In this document: positions 16,956 through 26,500 of the stretch, piece after piece
Numbering within the stretch: position 1 is the stretch's first letter
Layout of the letters: every line of letters starts with the position of its first letter
Assembly (NCBI RefSeq): GCF_003008615.1
Contig: NZ_CP027657.1
Location: 3,720,001-3,784,000 of the forward strand
DNA: 64,000 bases
Source: Pseudomonas mendocina
GTDB lineage: Bacteria; Pseudomonadota; Gammaproteobacteria; Pseudomonadales; Pseudomonadaceae
Reading direction: 5' to 3'
Translations under genes and position numbers: made by a program
The notes under the pieces: generated by a model
The model's database searches: none
The model's input: the letters and a program-made list of their open reading frames with translations, nothing else
Told to the model about the DNA's origin: nothing

Positions 16956-17607
16956 AGCCTATCGCGCGGATGGTGCGGATCATTTGCCGCTGGAAGCCCT
17001 TGTCGATCTTGTTGCGCAGCTTGGACAGGTGCACGTCGATCAGGTTGGTCTGCGGATCGAAGTGGTAGCCCCATACGCGTTCCAGCAGCATGCTGCGGGT
17101 CACCGTCTGGCCCTGGTGCTCGGCGAGTACCTGGAGCAGTTTGAACTCCTTGTCGGTCAGGTCGATGCGCTGCTGGCCGCGCATCACCGTACGGCGGGCG
17201 AGGTCGATCTGCAGGTCTTCGATGTGCAGGATTTCATCCTGCGCGCTGCTCTGGTGGCGTCGCGCAAGCAGCTCCAGGCGTAGCAGCAGCTCGGTGAAAT
17301 CGAACGGTTTGCCGAGGTAGTCGTCGGCGCCGGCGCGCAGGCCTTCGACGCGGTCGCTGGTCTGGTCGTTGGCGGAAAGAATCAGGATCGGCGGACGCGG
17401 GCGGCCATGCAGACGGGTCAACACTTCGATGCCATCCATTTTCGGCAGCACACGATCGAGAATGACCACGTCGAATGCCTCGCTCTCGATCATGCTCAGC
17501 GCCCCTTCGCCATTGTCGGCCAGGCGGTAGTTGTGGCCACAAGCGTGCAGCTTGCTTCCGAGCCAGTGACTGACAGAGGGATCGTCTTCCACCACCAGTA
17601 CGCGCAT
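16942..17607 (-). CDS. OmpR-family response regulator, probable regulator of the tad genes
   Basis: A 221-residue protein with a receiver domain (residues 1-115; phospho-acceptor Asp51 in VVILDRVLPKMDG, Lys in YLGKPFDF) and a winged-helix effector domain (about 125-221; LTDKEFKLLQVLAEHQG and VDVHLSKLRNKI-like recognition region, ending RAIGYVLG). OmpR-family regulators bind tandem repeats about 10 or 11 bases apart. Exactly such a box lies 76 bases upstream of its own ATG and recurs at flp and tadG, so autoregulation and pilus control are inferred. Confidence 0.9.
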   Translation of the reverse strand: MRVLVVEDDPSVSHWLGSKLHACGHNYRLADNGEGALSMIESEAFDVVILDRVLPKMDGIEVLTRLHGRPRPPILILSANDQTSDRVEGLRAGADDYLGKPFDFTELLLRLELLARRHQSSAQDEILHIEDLQIDLARRTVMRGQQRIDLTDKEFKLLQVLAEHQGQTVTRSMLLERVWGYHFDPQTNLIDVHLSKLRNKIDKGFQRQMIRTIRAIGYVLG

Positions 17608-17682
17608 CGTGCTGATCCTTGATTCGATTGGGAGGGGGGGAGGGCGTCCAGCATTCTTGGGTATCTGCTGCCGGGCGTTGAG

Positions 17683-17697
17683 TTAAGAATTATTAAA
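17683..17697 (-). promoter_or_regulatory. Direct-repeat box upstream of the response regulator gene
   Basis: On the minus strand it reads TTTAATAATTCTTAA. This matches the flp and tadG boxes (CTTAAGCATTCTTAA) in half-site sequence, 10-base period and orientation relative to the gene. It lies 76 bases before the start codon at 17607. Confidence 0.6.
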
Positions 17698-17703
17698 CAA
17701 AAT

Positions 17704-17722
17704 GAGAATGAATATCAATTGG
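17704..17722. promoter_or_regulatory. Possible Fur box
   Basis: GAGAATGAATATCAATTGG matches the 19-base Fur consensus at 12 positions by hand alignment. It lies next to the direct-repeat box upstream of the response regulator, so iron might feed into this system. The match is marginal. Confidence 0.25.
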
Positions 17723-17733
17723 TTTTGTGACAA

Positions 17734-17751
17734 TGTGCCATCTCTGGCACA
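17734..17751. other. Perfect short palindrome TGTGCCA-N4-TGGCACA
   Basis: Seven-base arms are separated by TCTC, between the response regulator promoter and the end of the glycosyltransferase gene. No T-run follows on either strand, so an operator is as likely as a terminator. No specific binding protein was recognised. Confidence 0.4.
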
Positions 17752-17789
17752 AGCTTTTGATATTCAAGACGAAAAGAGGAAGAGGCAGG

Positions 17790-17811
17790 AGTTGCCGTCT
17801 GTGCGGCAACT
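17790..17811 (-). terminator. Probable terminator of the two-partner secretion operon
   Basis: AGTTGCCG and CGGCAACT form an 8-base stem with a 6-base loop, 28 bases beyond the glycosyltransferase stop. On the minus strand a pyrimidine-rich stretch with several T residues follows, but not a pure T-run. Confidence 0.55.
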
Positions 17812-17838
17812 TAGAGAAGTGGTGAGCTTGTCAGGACC

Positions 17839-19674
17839 TTATTCCAGCAGTGCCAGCAGGCGTTCGCCGAACACCTCGGGTCTGCCTTCGAACAGACGCT
17901 GCAACGGTTCTCCATCCGCCAGATAACCGTAAAGTCGCTGGCGTTCGGCGAAGTTACCGGCCAGGCGTGCGGCGGCAGCGATGTAGCCTTCGACGCTGTC
18001 GGCGATCAGCCAGTCGGGCAGGCCGGCGCGACGCAGCAGCCCTTCGTCGATGTGCTCGAACACCTCCGCACCGGTCTTGCACACACCCGGCAGGCCGACG
18101 GTCAACGCATCGATGATGCCGTTGGTGTTGCCGAACGGAAACGGGCTGAGGAACAGGTCGCAACGGCTGAAGGCGCTCAGGTACTGCTGATAAGGCTGGT
18201 GCGGGTAGATTCGCGCGTCGGGCAGGTAGCGTCGGATCAGGCGCTCCAACTGCGGGTAGAGCAGACCCTGCGCCTGGCCGATGAGAAAATGAAAGCGCAC
18301 CTGCTTGCCGTAGTGGCGCTGGGTGAGCTGGGCGATCTGCTGGCAGGCCTGCAGAAAGCCTGGGTTTAGCTTCATGGTGGTGGCGGCGATGGCGATGGCC
18401 ACCTCGTCAGCGTCAGCACGCTCGGACAGTGAGAGTTCCACAGGGATGGCCGAGGGGCGGTAGGGCTGGCCGTCGCTGGGCAGCAGAAGCAGTTGCTCAT
18501 CGAAACAGGCCGGATCACCGACGAAATCCTCCTCCACGCTGATGCAGTCGATATGCCGTGAGCCGGTGGTCGCCGGATGGCCCAGGGCAGCTACCTGCAA
18601 GGGCGCAAGGCGCAGGTTGGCGACGAACAGGGTGAGCGGGAACATGCCTACGCTGGGCATGTACAGCACCTGCGGTTGCAGCTCGGCGGCCAGTTCACGT
18701 ACCTGGCGTACGCAGGTCAGCAGATCGTTCGGCGCGTTCAGCTCGGTGAACGTGTCGAACACCGCGCGTCCCAGATCGTCGACGTTGCTGGCATAGCCTA
18801 CTGCATGCAGTTCGAAGTGCTGCCGAGCGGCTTCGAGCGTTCTGGAGTGGGTGCGGTAGATCGAATGGCCACCGGAGAACCACTCCAGCACCACCAGCAT
18901 CTTGCGCTTGCCGGCGGTGGGCGGGGGCGTGGTCATCGGCAGCGAGTCGATGCCGTTGTGCGCCAGTTTGCGCTCCACCAGGCGGCAGATGGAGCGCTTG
19001 ATGCGATGGCGCTGCGGCAGGTCGGCGTAGCTGCAGTGCATGTATACGTCATGGATGATCGCCACCGGCAACTGATCCAGGCTGTCGAGGCTGTCCAGTC
19101 GTTCCGGCAGCCAGGCCAGCAGCGCCTCACGCTTGGAGTGTGCGGCGGGGGTTCCGAGAAAGCGCGGCGACAGCAGCGCCATGCACAGCGCCACGGTCAG
19201 GTTGCGGTTCTGCTGCCAGAGCAGTTCCACGTCCAGTGGCAGCTGCGACTCGGACGAATAGAGCACGCAGAACTTCACCAGCTCCGTCGGAGCCACTTCG
19301 AACCGGCCGTCTTCACCGCAATACAGGTTGAGCGCGCGCAGGATATGGTCGGCGTTGACGAAGGCGCTGGCAGCGAACAGTGAGGACAGCCAGCGCTGGA
19401 AGTTGATCAATTGCTCGAAGCCGGTGGGACTGATCTGGAAACCAGGGTCGGAGAACAGCGTGGTGATGGCGCTGGTGACACGCGTCAGCACATGGGCTTC
19501 GAGATCCGTCGCTGAAATCGCCGGTGATACCGAGAGCACGAACTGGCCGGACAGCTTGCCGTAGTGGCGGTCGATGATCAGCAGCAGGCGGATCAGCTCG
19601 CGTGCGGCCGCCTCGTGCTGGCGCGAGTAGCAGAGCTGCTCGAAGTGTTCGAGGGAGAACGTCTCGTCGGTCAT
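17839..19674 (-). CDS. HMW1C-like N-glycosyltransferase (GT41)
   Basis: A 611-residue soluble protein without a signal peptide, the length of HMW1C of Haemophilus (about 620). HMW1C-family enzymes add hexoses to asparagine in N-X-S/T sequons of their partner adhesin in the cytoplasm before export. The C-terminal half has the GT-B features MLVVLEWFSGGHSIYRTH, ALGHPATTGSRHIDCISVEEDFVG and LSPFPFGNTNGIIDALTVGLPGVC, the last being the nucleotide-sugar site region shared with GT41. The N-terminal half is the helical AAD-like domain. It is the third gene after the transporter and adhesin, separated from the adhesin by 58 bases containing a strong hairpin. Confidence 0.9.
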   Translation of the reverse strand: MTDETFSLEHFEQLCYSRQHEAAARELIRLLLIIDRHYGKLSGQFVLSVSPAISATDLEAHVLTRVTSAITTLFSDPGFQISPTGFEQLINFQRWLSSLFAASAFVNADHILRALNLYCGEDGRFEVAPTELVKFCVLYSSESQLPLDVELLWQQNRNLTVALCMALLSPRFLGTPAAHSKREALLAWLPERLDSLDSLDQLPVAIIHDVYMHCSYADLPQRHRIKRSICRLVERKLAHNGIDSLPMTTPPPTAGKRKMLVVLEWFSGGHSIYRTHSRTLEAARQHFELHAVGYASNVDDLGRAVFDTFTELNAPNDLLTCVRQVRELAAELQPQVLYMPSVGMFPLTLFVANLRLAPLQVAALGHPATTGSRHIDCISVEEDFVGDPACFDEQLLLLPSDGQPYRPSAIPVELSLSERADADEVAIAIAATTMKLNPGFLQACQQIAQLTQRHYGKQVRFHFLIGQAQGLLYPQLERLIRRYLPDARIYPHQPYQQYLSAFSRCDLFLSPFPFGNTNGIIDALTVGLPGVCKTGAEVFEHIDEGLLRRAGLPDWLIADSVEGYIAAAARLAGNFAERQRLYGYLADGEPLQRLFEGRPEVFGERLLALLE

Positions 19675-19699
19675 GGCCTGGCCTTGTACGCATGGGGCG

Positions 19700-19724
19700 G
19701 GCGCGACGTGGGTGGCGTCGCGCC
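19700..19724 (-). other. Strong hairpin between adhesin and glycosyltransferase genes
   Basis: GGCGCGACG and CGTCGCGCC form a perfect 9-base stem with a 7-base loop inside the 58-base gap. No T-run follows, so it is more likely an mRNA stabiliser or partial attenuator than a full terminator. Confidence 0.5.
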
Positions 19725-19732
19725 GCGCTTGT

Positions 19733-22700
19733 TCAGTTTTCGCTCGGTGCCGATACCTGCAACTGCGACAGATCGAGATCGATCAGATCGATACGCGGCG
19801 CCAGCGGTGTCTGCCGGTAGTCAGGATACAGAACCTGGCTCCAGGCGCTGCCGGCGATCTGCTGTTGCAGATGGCTACGCGTCGCCTCGCCATCGCTGCC
19901 GAGGATGCTGGCATTTATCAGCCCGCCGAGGCGATAGACCACCGCGCCACTGCCACTGGCACCGATGCTGGTGTTGTCGCTGTCGTGGGCGATGTAGGTG
20001 CCGCCAGGCGCTTGGGCGTCGATCAGCAGGATGCCGTTCTGGACACCGAGGCGGTTGTTGCCGCCGACGAAGTTCAGCGCCGTGCCGCCGCGGCTGAAGG
20101 CTTCCAGGGTCAGGTTGCCGCCTGCGCCGGTAAGCAGGCTGTTGCTGCCGCTGCTGGTGCCGTTGAAGGTGATGCCGCTGGCGCCGTTTTCACCACGGCC
20201 GCTGACCTTGATGTCACCACTGGCAGAGTTCAGCGAGATGCTGTTCGAGCCGCTGCGTATGAACACCCCGCTGGCCTCGCTGCTGCCATCAGTGCGGCCG
20301 TTGAGGCTGATGTCACCGCTGTTGCTGGCGATGGTCACCGAGCTGCCATTGCTGGAGGGGTAGAAATGGATGCCGTTGCCCGTCCGCGAATAGCCGTCGA
20401 GGCTGATCGAGCCGCTGCCGGTTGCACGCAATTCGGTTTGCCCGGTGAGCACGCTGAGGCCGTTGGCATTGTTGGCCTGGCCAGTGATGCTGAGTCTGCC
20501 GTTTTCCACGCTGAGCAGGTTGTTGCCGTTGCTGTAGAAGTCTACGCCATCGCCCGAGCCGGTCGAACGGCCGACCAGGGTGACGTTGCCGTTGCCGGTG
20601 GTCTGGATGATGTTGGTTACGCTGAGCAGGGCGATGCCGTGATCCAGCTCGCTGGTGTCGGGTGAATGGAAGTGGCCGTCGAGCAGGATGTTGCCGCCCT
20701 GCGAGGCGATGCGGTTGGTCGAGGCCTGGCCGCTGCCGCCGAGGGCGATGGCGTCGGAGGTGCCCACGCTGTCACCGCGCAGGGTGATGTCACCGGTCTG
20801 GGTGGTGATGCTGACGCCCTGCGAGCTGCCGGTGGAGTTGAGGAAGATGCCGTAGCCTCCGAAGCTGCTGGTGCTGTTGCCGCTGATCGAGAGGTCGCCG
20901 CTGGTGGTCGACAGTTCGATAGCGGCGCCGCTGCCGGAGGGCGCGAGATCCACGCCGCGACCGGAGATGCTGTTGCCTTCCAGGGTCAGGTTGCCGCTCT
21001 GGGTGCCGACGCGAATGGCAGAGTTGCTGCCGCTGGCATCCACAAACAGCGCACGGAACGAGCCGCTGCCGGTATTGATCACGCTGTTGTCGGCGGCCAG
21101 GCGCACATTGCCTGTGGTGCTGGCGATATCGATGCGGCTGCCGCTGCCGGAGGTGATCAGGCCCAGCGAAGGCGTGGTGCCGCCGGAGCTGTTGCCTTCG
21201 ACGGTGATATCGCCGTCGCTGATCAGGTTGATTGAGGCGCCGGCGCCGGTGACGTTGAGCACCGTGCCGTAGCTGCCGCCACTGTCGCCGGCCAGCACGA
21301 TGTTGCCCGCGTTGCTGGCCGTGAGATTGATCGCGCCATCGCCTGCGGCTGCCAGGTACAGCGCGCGGCCACTCTGGCTGTTGGCCTTGACCGTCAGGGT
21401 GCCGCTGCCGACACCGATGTTCTGCGTCGAGCTGCTGGCGGTGGAGCAGATCAGCACGCCGAAGCCGGAGACGGCATTGCCACTGAGGGTGACGTTACCC
21501 GAGCCGCTGGCGGCGATGGTGTTGCTGGTGCTGAACAGGCGCGTGCCGTTGCCCGAGCCCAGGTTGTCGGCGCTGATGTCGATGGAACCGGCACCCTCGG
21601 TCAGCAGGTTGCTGCCGCCATGCAGGATGAACGCATCGCCCGTGCCGCTGCTGCTGGCCTGCACGGCGGTGATGTTGATATCGCCGCCACCGGCATCGAG
21701 GGTGCTGGCGGAGATGTTCATCGCGGTGGCGCTGGAGCCGGCTGCAAGGCTGGCCGAGGTGGCGCCGCGAATGGTGATGTCGCCGCCGTTGGTGTCGATC
21801 AGGCTGGAGCGGATGGACACGCCGGTGCCGCTGCTGACGTTGGTGCTGGCGAACGAGCCGCTAGGGTTGACCGCACCGCTGATGGTCAGATCACCGCCGT
21901 TGGTGCGGATGGTGGCGTTGTTCAGCGCCACCGAGCCGTTGCCGCTGTTGTTGAAGTTCGACAGCAGTGACACGTTCAGCGTGGCGCCGTCGGCGTGGGT
22001 GATGCTGGTGCCGGTCATGTTGATGTTGCGGTGGGCGACCAGCGTCAGGCTGGCGTTGCCCTGCGCCTGAACGTTGTCCAGCACGTTTATGTCGCCGGAG
22101 GTGCCGGGGCCGGAGGAGGTCTGCACGATGATGTTGGCGCCCTCGCTCAGCGAGGCGTTGAGCGTGGCCGAGCTGAGGGTCGAGCTGGCGCCGGCGTTCG
22201 GGGTGAACGGGCTTTCGCTGGAGGTACCGGAGCTGGCACCGCTGGTGATGTTGATGTTGTAAGGGTCGAGCAGCCAGGTGCCGCCCTTGCCGGAGGCCGC
22301 GCTGAGGTCGACGCGACCGCTGACGTCCAGTGCATGCGCCGAGGTTTCCACCAGACCACCCTTGCCACCTTCACCACCACCGATGACGCTGATATTGCCG
22401 TGGAACTGGGTGCTGTCGGTGGCCCAGAGAATGACCTTGCCACCGTCGCCGCTGCTAAGCGCGTCGGCATCGATACGCGCGTCCTTGCCCATGTGGGTGG
22501 CGCTGGCGTGTTGCAACGGGCCCGTGCCCTGGTAGTCGCCACCGAGCAGCACGGTGCCGCCGCCGGCATCGCCGCTTGCGTCGATACGCGCAGCATCGAA
22601 CAGGCCGACGTATTCGCCGGTCATGGTCACTTCGCCGCCGCGTTCGCCGGCATTGCGGCCAGAAACGTCGAGCACGCCGCTGCTGGCCACCACGCCGCTG

Positions 22701-23566
22701 TCACCGCCGTCGAGGACGATACGGCCATTGCGCTGCTGCAGGCTGCTGGCCTCGATCACGCCTTCGTTGTTGACCACCTTGCTGAGCATGGCGTCGCTGG
22801 CGCGGGCGCTCATGATCACGGTACCGCCATTGGCTTGCAGCAGGCCCTGGTTGACCACACTGGCATCGATGACGGCCTCGTCGACCTGCATGTTGATCAG
22901 GCCGTCGCCGTGGTAGTCGAGGGTGATCTTCTCGCCACCGCCGAGCACCACCGAGCCCATCTTCGCGACCACGGTACCCTCGTTGCGTACCTGGGCGCCG
23001 AGCAGGGCGACGCTACCGCCGTCAGCCGCACGGATGGTGCCTTGGTTGATCACCGCACCGCCGGCGCCCTTGCCATCGAACTGCAGGCGCCCGGCCATGA
23101 AATCGTTATCGGCGATGTCCAGGGCGCTGGCTACCAGGCCGCCGACGTTGACCGCGGCGCTGCTGCCGAACAGCACACCAGTAGGGTTGATCAGATAGAC
23201 CTGACCGTTGGCATTTATCTGGCCCATGATCTGCGAGGCGTCGCTGGACAGCACGCGGTTGAGCGCCACCGACGAGGCGCCTGGCTGGTGAAAATTCACC
23301 GTGGCATCACGGCCGACATTGAAGGTGTCCCAGGTGGCGATCAGCTTCTGGCTGTTCTGGTTCACATCCAGCACATTGCCGGACTGGCTGATGCTGCCGC
23401 TACCAGCGGTGATCTGGCCGTTGCTGGGCAGGGCGTTGCTGTCCAGCGCCATGGCGTTCAGCGGCATCAGGCCGTGCATCACGCACAGCACGGCGTAGCT
23501 CAGCGGCTTGAGGGAAGGCTGTTGCGGACGACGGCCGCGACGGGCGTTTTTGTTGTTCACGGTCAT
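19733..23566 (-). CDS. Two-partner secretion adhesin (HMW1A/filamentous haemagglutinin type)
   Basis: About 1277 residues. A long basic signal peptide (RRGRRPQQ then a hydrophobic stretch ending AMA, about residue 40) precedes the TPS secretion domain with QVYLINPTGVLFGSSA, a variant of the NPNGI motif, and further haemagglutination-activity motifs to about residue 340. The rest is beta-helix-like sequence with many short GSGSI/GNVTL repeats. By eye there are about 26 N-X-S/T sequons, all after residue about 390 and none in the TPS domain, as expected for an HMW1C substrate. Only one cysteine is present after the signal, so the C-terminal disulfide anchor of HMW1 is absent. The ATG at 23566 touches GAGGAG; a GTG at 23560 has better spacing. 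It follows the transporter by 4 bases. Confidence 0.9.
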   Translation of the reverse strand: MTVNNKNARRGRRPQQPSLKPLSYAVLCVMHGLMPLNAMALDSNALPSNGQITAGSGSISQSGNVLDVNQNSQKLIATWDTFNVGRDATVNFHQPGASSVALNRVLSSDASQIMGQINANGQVYLINPTGVLFGSSAAVNVGGLVASALDIADNDFMAGRLQFDGKGAGGAVINQGTIRAADGGSVALLGAQVRNEGTVVAKMGSVVLGGGEKITLDYHGDGLINMQVDEAVIDASVVNQGLLQANGGTVIMSARASDAMLSKVVNNEGVIEASSLQQRNGRIVLDGGDSGVVASSGVLDVSGRNAGERGGEVTMTGEYVGLFDAARIDASGDAGGGTVLLGGDYQGTGPLQHASATHMGKDARIDADALSSGDGGKVILWATDSTQFHGNISVIGGGEGGKGGLVETSAHALDVSGRVDLSAASGKGGTWLLDPYNINITSGASSGTSSESPFTPNAGASSTLSSATLNASLSEGANIIVQTSSGPGTSGDINVLDNVQAQGNASLTLVAHRNINMTGTSITHADGATLNVSLLSNFNNSGNGSVALNNATIRTNGGDLTISGAVNPSGSFASTNVSSGTGVSIRSSLIDTNGGDITIRGATSASLAAGSSATAMNISASTLDAGGGDINITAVQASSSGTGDAFILHGGSNLLTEGAGSIDISADNLGSGNGTRLFSTSNTIAASGSGNVTLSGNAVSGFGVLICSTASSSTQNIGVGSGTLTVKANSQSGRALYLAAAGDGAINLTASNAGNIVLAGDSGGSYGTVLNVTGAGASINLISDGDITVEGNSSGGTTPSLGLITSGSGSRIDIASTTGNVRLAADNSVINTGSGSFRALFVDASGSNSAIRVGTQSGNLTLEGNSISGRGVDLAPSGSGAAIELSTTSGDLSISGNSTSSFGGYGIFLNSTGSSQGVSITTQTGDITLRGDSVGTSDAIALGGSGQASTNRIASQGGNILLDGHFHSPDTSELDHGIALLSVTNIIQTTGNGNVTLVGRSTGSGDGVDFYSNGNNLLSVENGRLSITGQANNANGLSVLTGQTELRATGSGSISLDGYSRTGNGIHFYPSSNGSSVTIASNSGDISLNGRTDGSSEASGVFIRSGSNSISLNSASGDIKVSGRGENGASGITFNGTSSGSNSLLTGAGGNLTLEAFSRGGTALNFVGGNNRLGVQNGILLIDAQAPGGTYIAHDSDNTSIGASGSGAVVYRLGGLINASILGSDGEATRSHLQQQIAGSAWSQVLYPDYRQTPLAPRIDLIDLDLSQLQVSAPSEN

Positions 23567-23570
23567 CTCC

Positions 23571-26500
23571 TCAGAATGAATAGTTGAAGCCGGTGCCGAT
23601 GGCGTTGATGGTGGTGCCGACGCCTGGCGAGTAGCCGCTGGCCGCGTAGGCGCCGGCCACGGCGAAGTTGTAGTTCGACAGCGAAGCATTCTTCAGCAGC
23701 ACGTAGTGGGCGAACACCTCGGTGTTGCGGGTGAAACGATAGCCAACGCCCAGGGCGTACTGGCGTGCGCCCATGCCGCTGGTGTCGCACTCGATTCCAC
23801 TGGCGGAGATCATCGAGCACTCGCCAGGCAGTGCGCGGGCATAGCTGGCGCGCAGGCGCCAGGCGCCGATGCGGTGGCTGACGCCAAGCATGTAGGCGCG
23901 ACGGCGGTACTCGGAGAGGTCGCTGAAGCTGACGCTGTTATTGATCACGTCGTCTTCCGAGTAGTAGAGCTCGTCGGCCACTAGCGACAGCTGGGTGTTG
24001 CCGAAGCGGTAGCCCAGGCCGAAGCGGAAGCTGTAGTCGTTCGATGAGGTGCCCTCGGTGACGTGAGTGTTGCTGCCCACGCCGCGGGCGTTACGGCCCA
24101 GGTTGGCGATACCGAAGTAGTTGACGTGACGTTCGGCGGCGGCGACCGCGGTGAAGCCACCGTTCTTGTAGGTCACGCTGCCGCCGTAGATGTAGCCTCG
24201 GTCGACGTCCTCAGTGGCCTTCATGCCGTTGTTGGAGTAGGCCAGCTTGACCTGCAGGCCATGCCACTCCGGCGACCACCAGGCGACCACGCCGGACTGG
24301 CGACGGTTGAAGGCAGCATCGGAGTTGACGCTTTCATCGGCCTGACTGAGCGGGCCGGACACGTTGCTGGCCAGGCTGCTGTTGAAACCGGGCGAGCCGA
24401 TGATGTTGTAGTAGGCCGCGCTGGTCTTGCCGAAGAAGGGATCGAGGCCGGTGGTGCTTTCCTTCAGCGGCATGTCCCAGACGCCGTAGAGCAGGGTGCC
24501 GAAGCGGTCGTCGTCAAGTGCCACACCGGAGTTGCGCAGGCGCGTGTTGGGCGAGATCGACAGCGGAGCGCTGTCGTCGCCGCTGAGGGTGTAGTTCACC
24601 GAGATGCCGTATTCCAGCTGCCACAGAACGCGCGTGTCGTCGTTGATCGGGATGCCGGCGTGGGCGCCGATGTAGGAGACGTTGTCGCGAGCGCGCCAGT
24701 AGCTGGACATGTTGCGGCCATTGGCCGTGGCCAGCTTGCTCTGGTCGGCTGGTGAGGCGCGGGTGGAATCGCGGCGGTCGATGTATTCCGGCACCAGGCC
24801 GAGCGAGCCGTAGAGCACCAGTTCGGTGTTCTTGCTGCGAAAATCCTCGCGGCTACCGACGTCCTTGGCCAGGCCGGCGAAAGCCTGCGGCGTGCCGGTG
24901 ACCGAGAGCCAGAAGCGCTTGTTGTCGCGCTCGTCGCTGATCGGGTCGTCACCCGGCGAGAAGGCCAGGCTGGCATTCATCACCAGGTCGCGGTGATAGA
25001 CGTTCAAACCCACGCCGTAGCCGTAGCGGGTCAGGTGGTTTTCGCTGTCGTCCCAGGGGGTCTTGTTCACCCGCACGCGACCGCCGTCGGCGAACAGAGT
25101 GGCTTCGGCGATGGCACCGTAATAGCGGCCGAGGTATTTGCGCAGCTCCAGGCGACCTAGCACGCCTTCATCGCCTGCGGCTTCGCCGACCGGATAGGCA
25201 CGCACGCCGTTGGGCCCGCCGAGGCTGAATTTCTCCGAGGCATCGAGGTTCTTGTCTGCCCACTGGCCGCTGATGGAAGCGAACAGCGAGTAGCCGCCGC
25301 CCAGTTCCTGCAAGCGGCTGAACGCCAGGTTGGCCTTGCGATAGCGGCCGGCAGCATTGGCGGTCAGCTCATCAAGGGCCTCATCGAGAGGCGTGTCCTT
25401 GTTCAGCTTGCCGATGCCGTATGCCAGGCTCCAGCGGTTGCTGCCAGCCCAGTCGTCACGCCAGTCGCCATAAAGCGTGGCGCTGCGGAACACGGCGGAT
25501 TTCTTCACCGCGAAGGCGCCGGCTTCGTCCTCGAAATGACGGTGCTCTTCGGCCAGGTTGAACGAGATGTTGGCATCGCGGCTGCGCAGCAGCGAGCTGT
25601 CGAGAAACACCGAGGAAACGATGGCGGTGCCGCTGGCATCAGCGGTCTTCAGACTCTTGCCGATGGCGTATTCCATTTCCGCATAGTTGGCGCCCAGGGT
25701 GAGGCCACTGGAGCCCAGTGGCTGACGATAACCAAGGCCGCGGATCTCCAACCCCTCGAAGCTGTTCTGGCCATTGAAGAACAGGCTTTCGCCAAAGCCG
25801 AAGGCGTCGTTGAGGCTGACGTTGCTGGTGACCCGGTTGGCGCCGGTGTAGTAGTTGCCGTGGTTGTCGAAGCTGACGCGGCCCGTCCAGGCGGTCATCT
25901 CGCTGAGCTTGAGAACGATGTCGGAAGCGCCCGGCTCGCGCGATGGTTGCAGCACGGCGCGCACCGAAACCCCGGCGATATCGGATAGGCGCAGCAGCAC
26001 GCGCTCCAGGTCGGCCTCGCGGATCACGCTGCCGCTGGGAATTGCGTCGACGAAGCGTTGCTGCATGCCAGGGCGCAGGCGCACGTTGCTGTCTGCCTCG
26101 GCGCGCACGCTGCCGACGCGGCCTTCCTGCACGCCGATGGTGACCACGCCATCGGCGATCTCCTGGGCGGGCAAATAGGCGCGGGCCACCAGATAGCCGC
26201 GGCTGCGGTACAGATCGGTGACACGGGCGGCGGCCTCACGCAGGCCGGCGAGGTTCAGTTCACGACCTGTGTAGGGGGCTAGCTCCTGCTGCAGGCGCGA
26301 CTCGCTGATCTCACGATTGCCGCTGAGTTTGAAGGCATTCACGTGAAAGGCGGCGGAGGCCTGTTCGGCTGGGTTGGCTGCGGCCTGGCTGCGGTCATCC
26401 TGGGCTTCGATACGCACATTGCCACGCGGCGCCTCCTGGGCGCGTTCAGCCGGGCGCAGGATGTCGCGGTTGTTGTCGAACAGCGTGCCGGCGGAGGGCA

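Noticed and set aside
21995..23587. Plus-strand open frame (530 codons) inside the adhesin gene
   Set aside because: It is antisense to the conserved TPS domain, with biased alanine/histidine/valine-rich composition typical of shadow frames.
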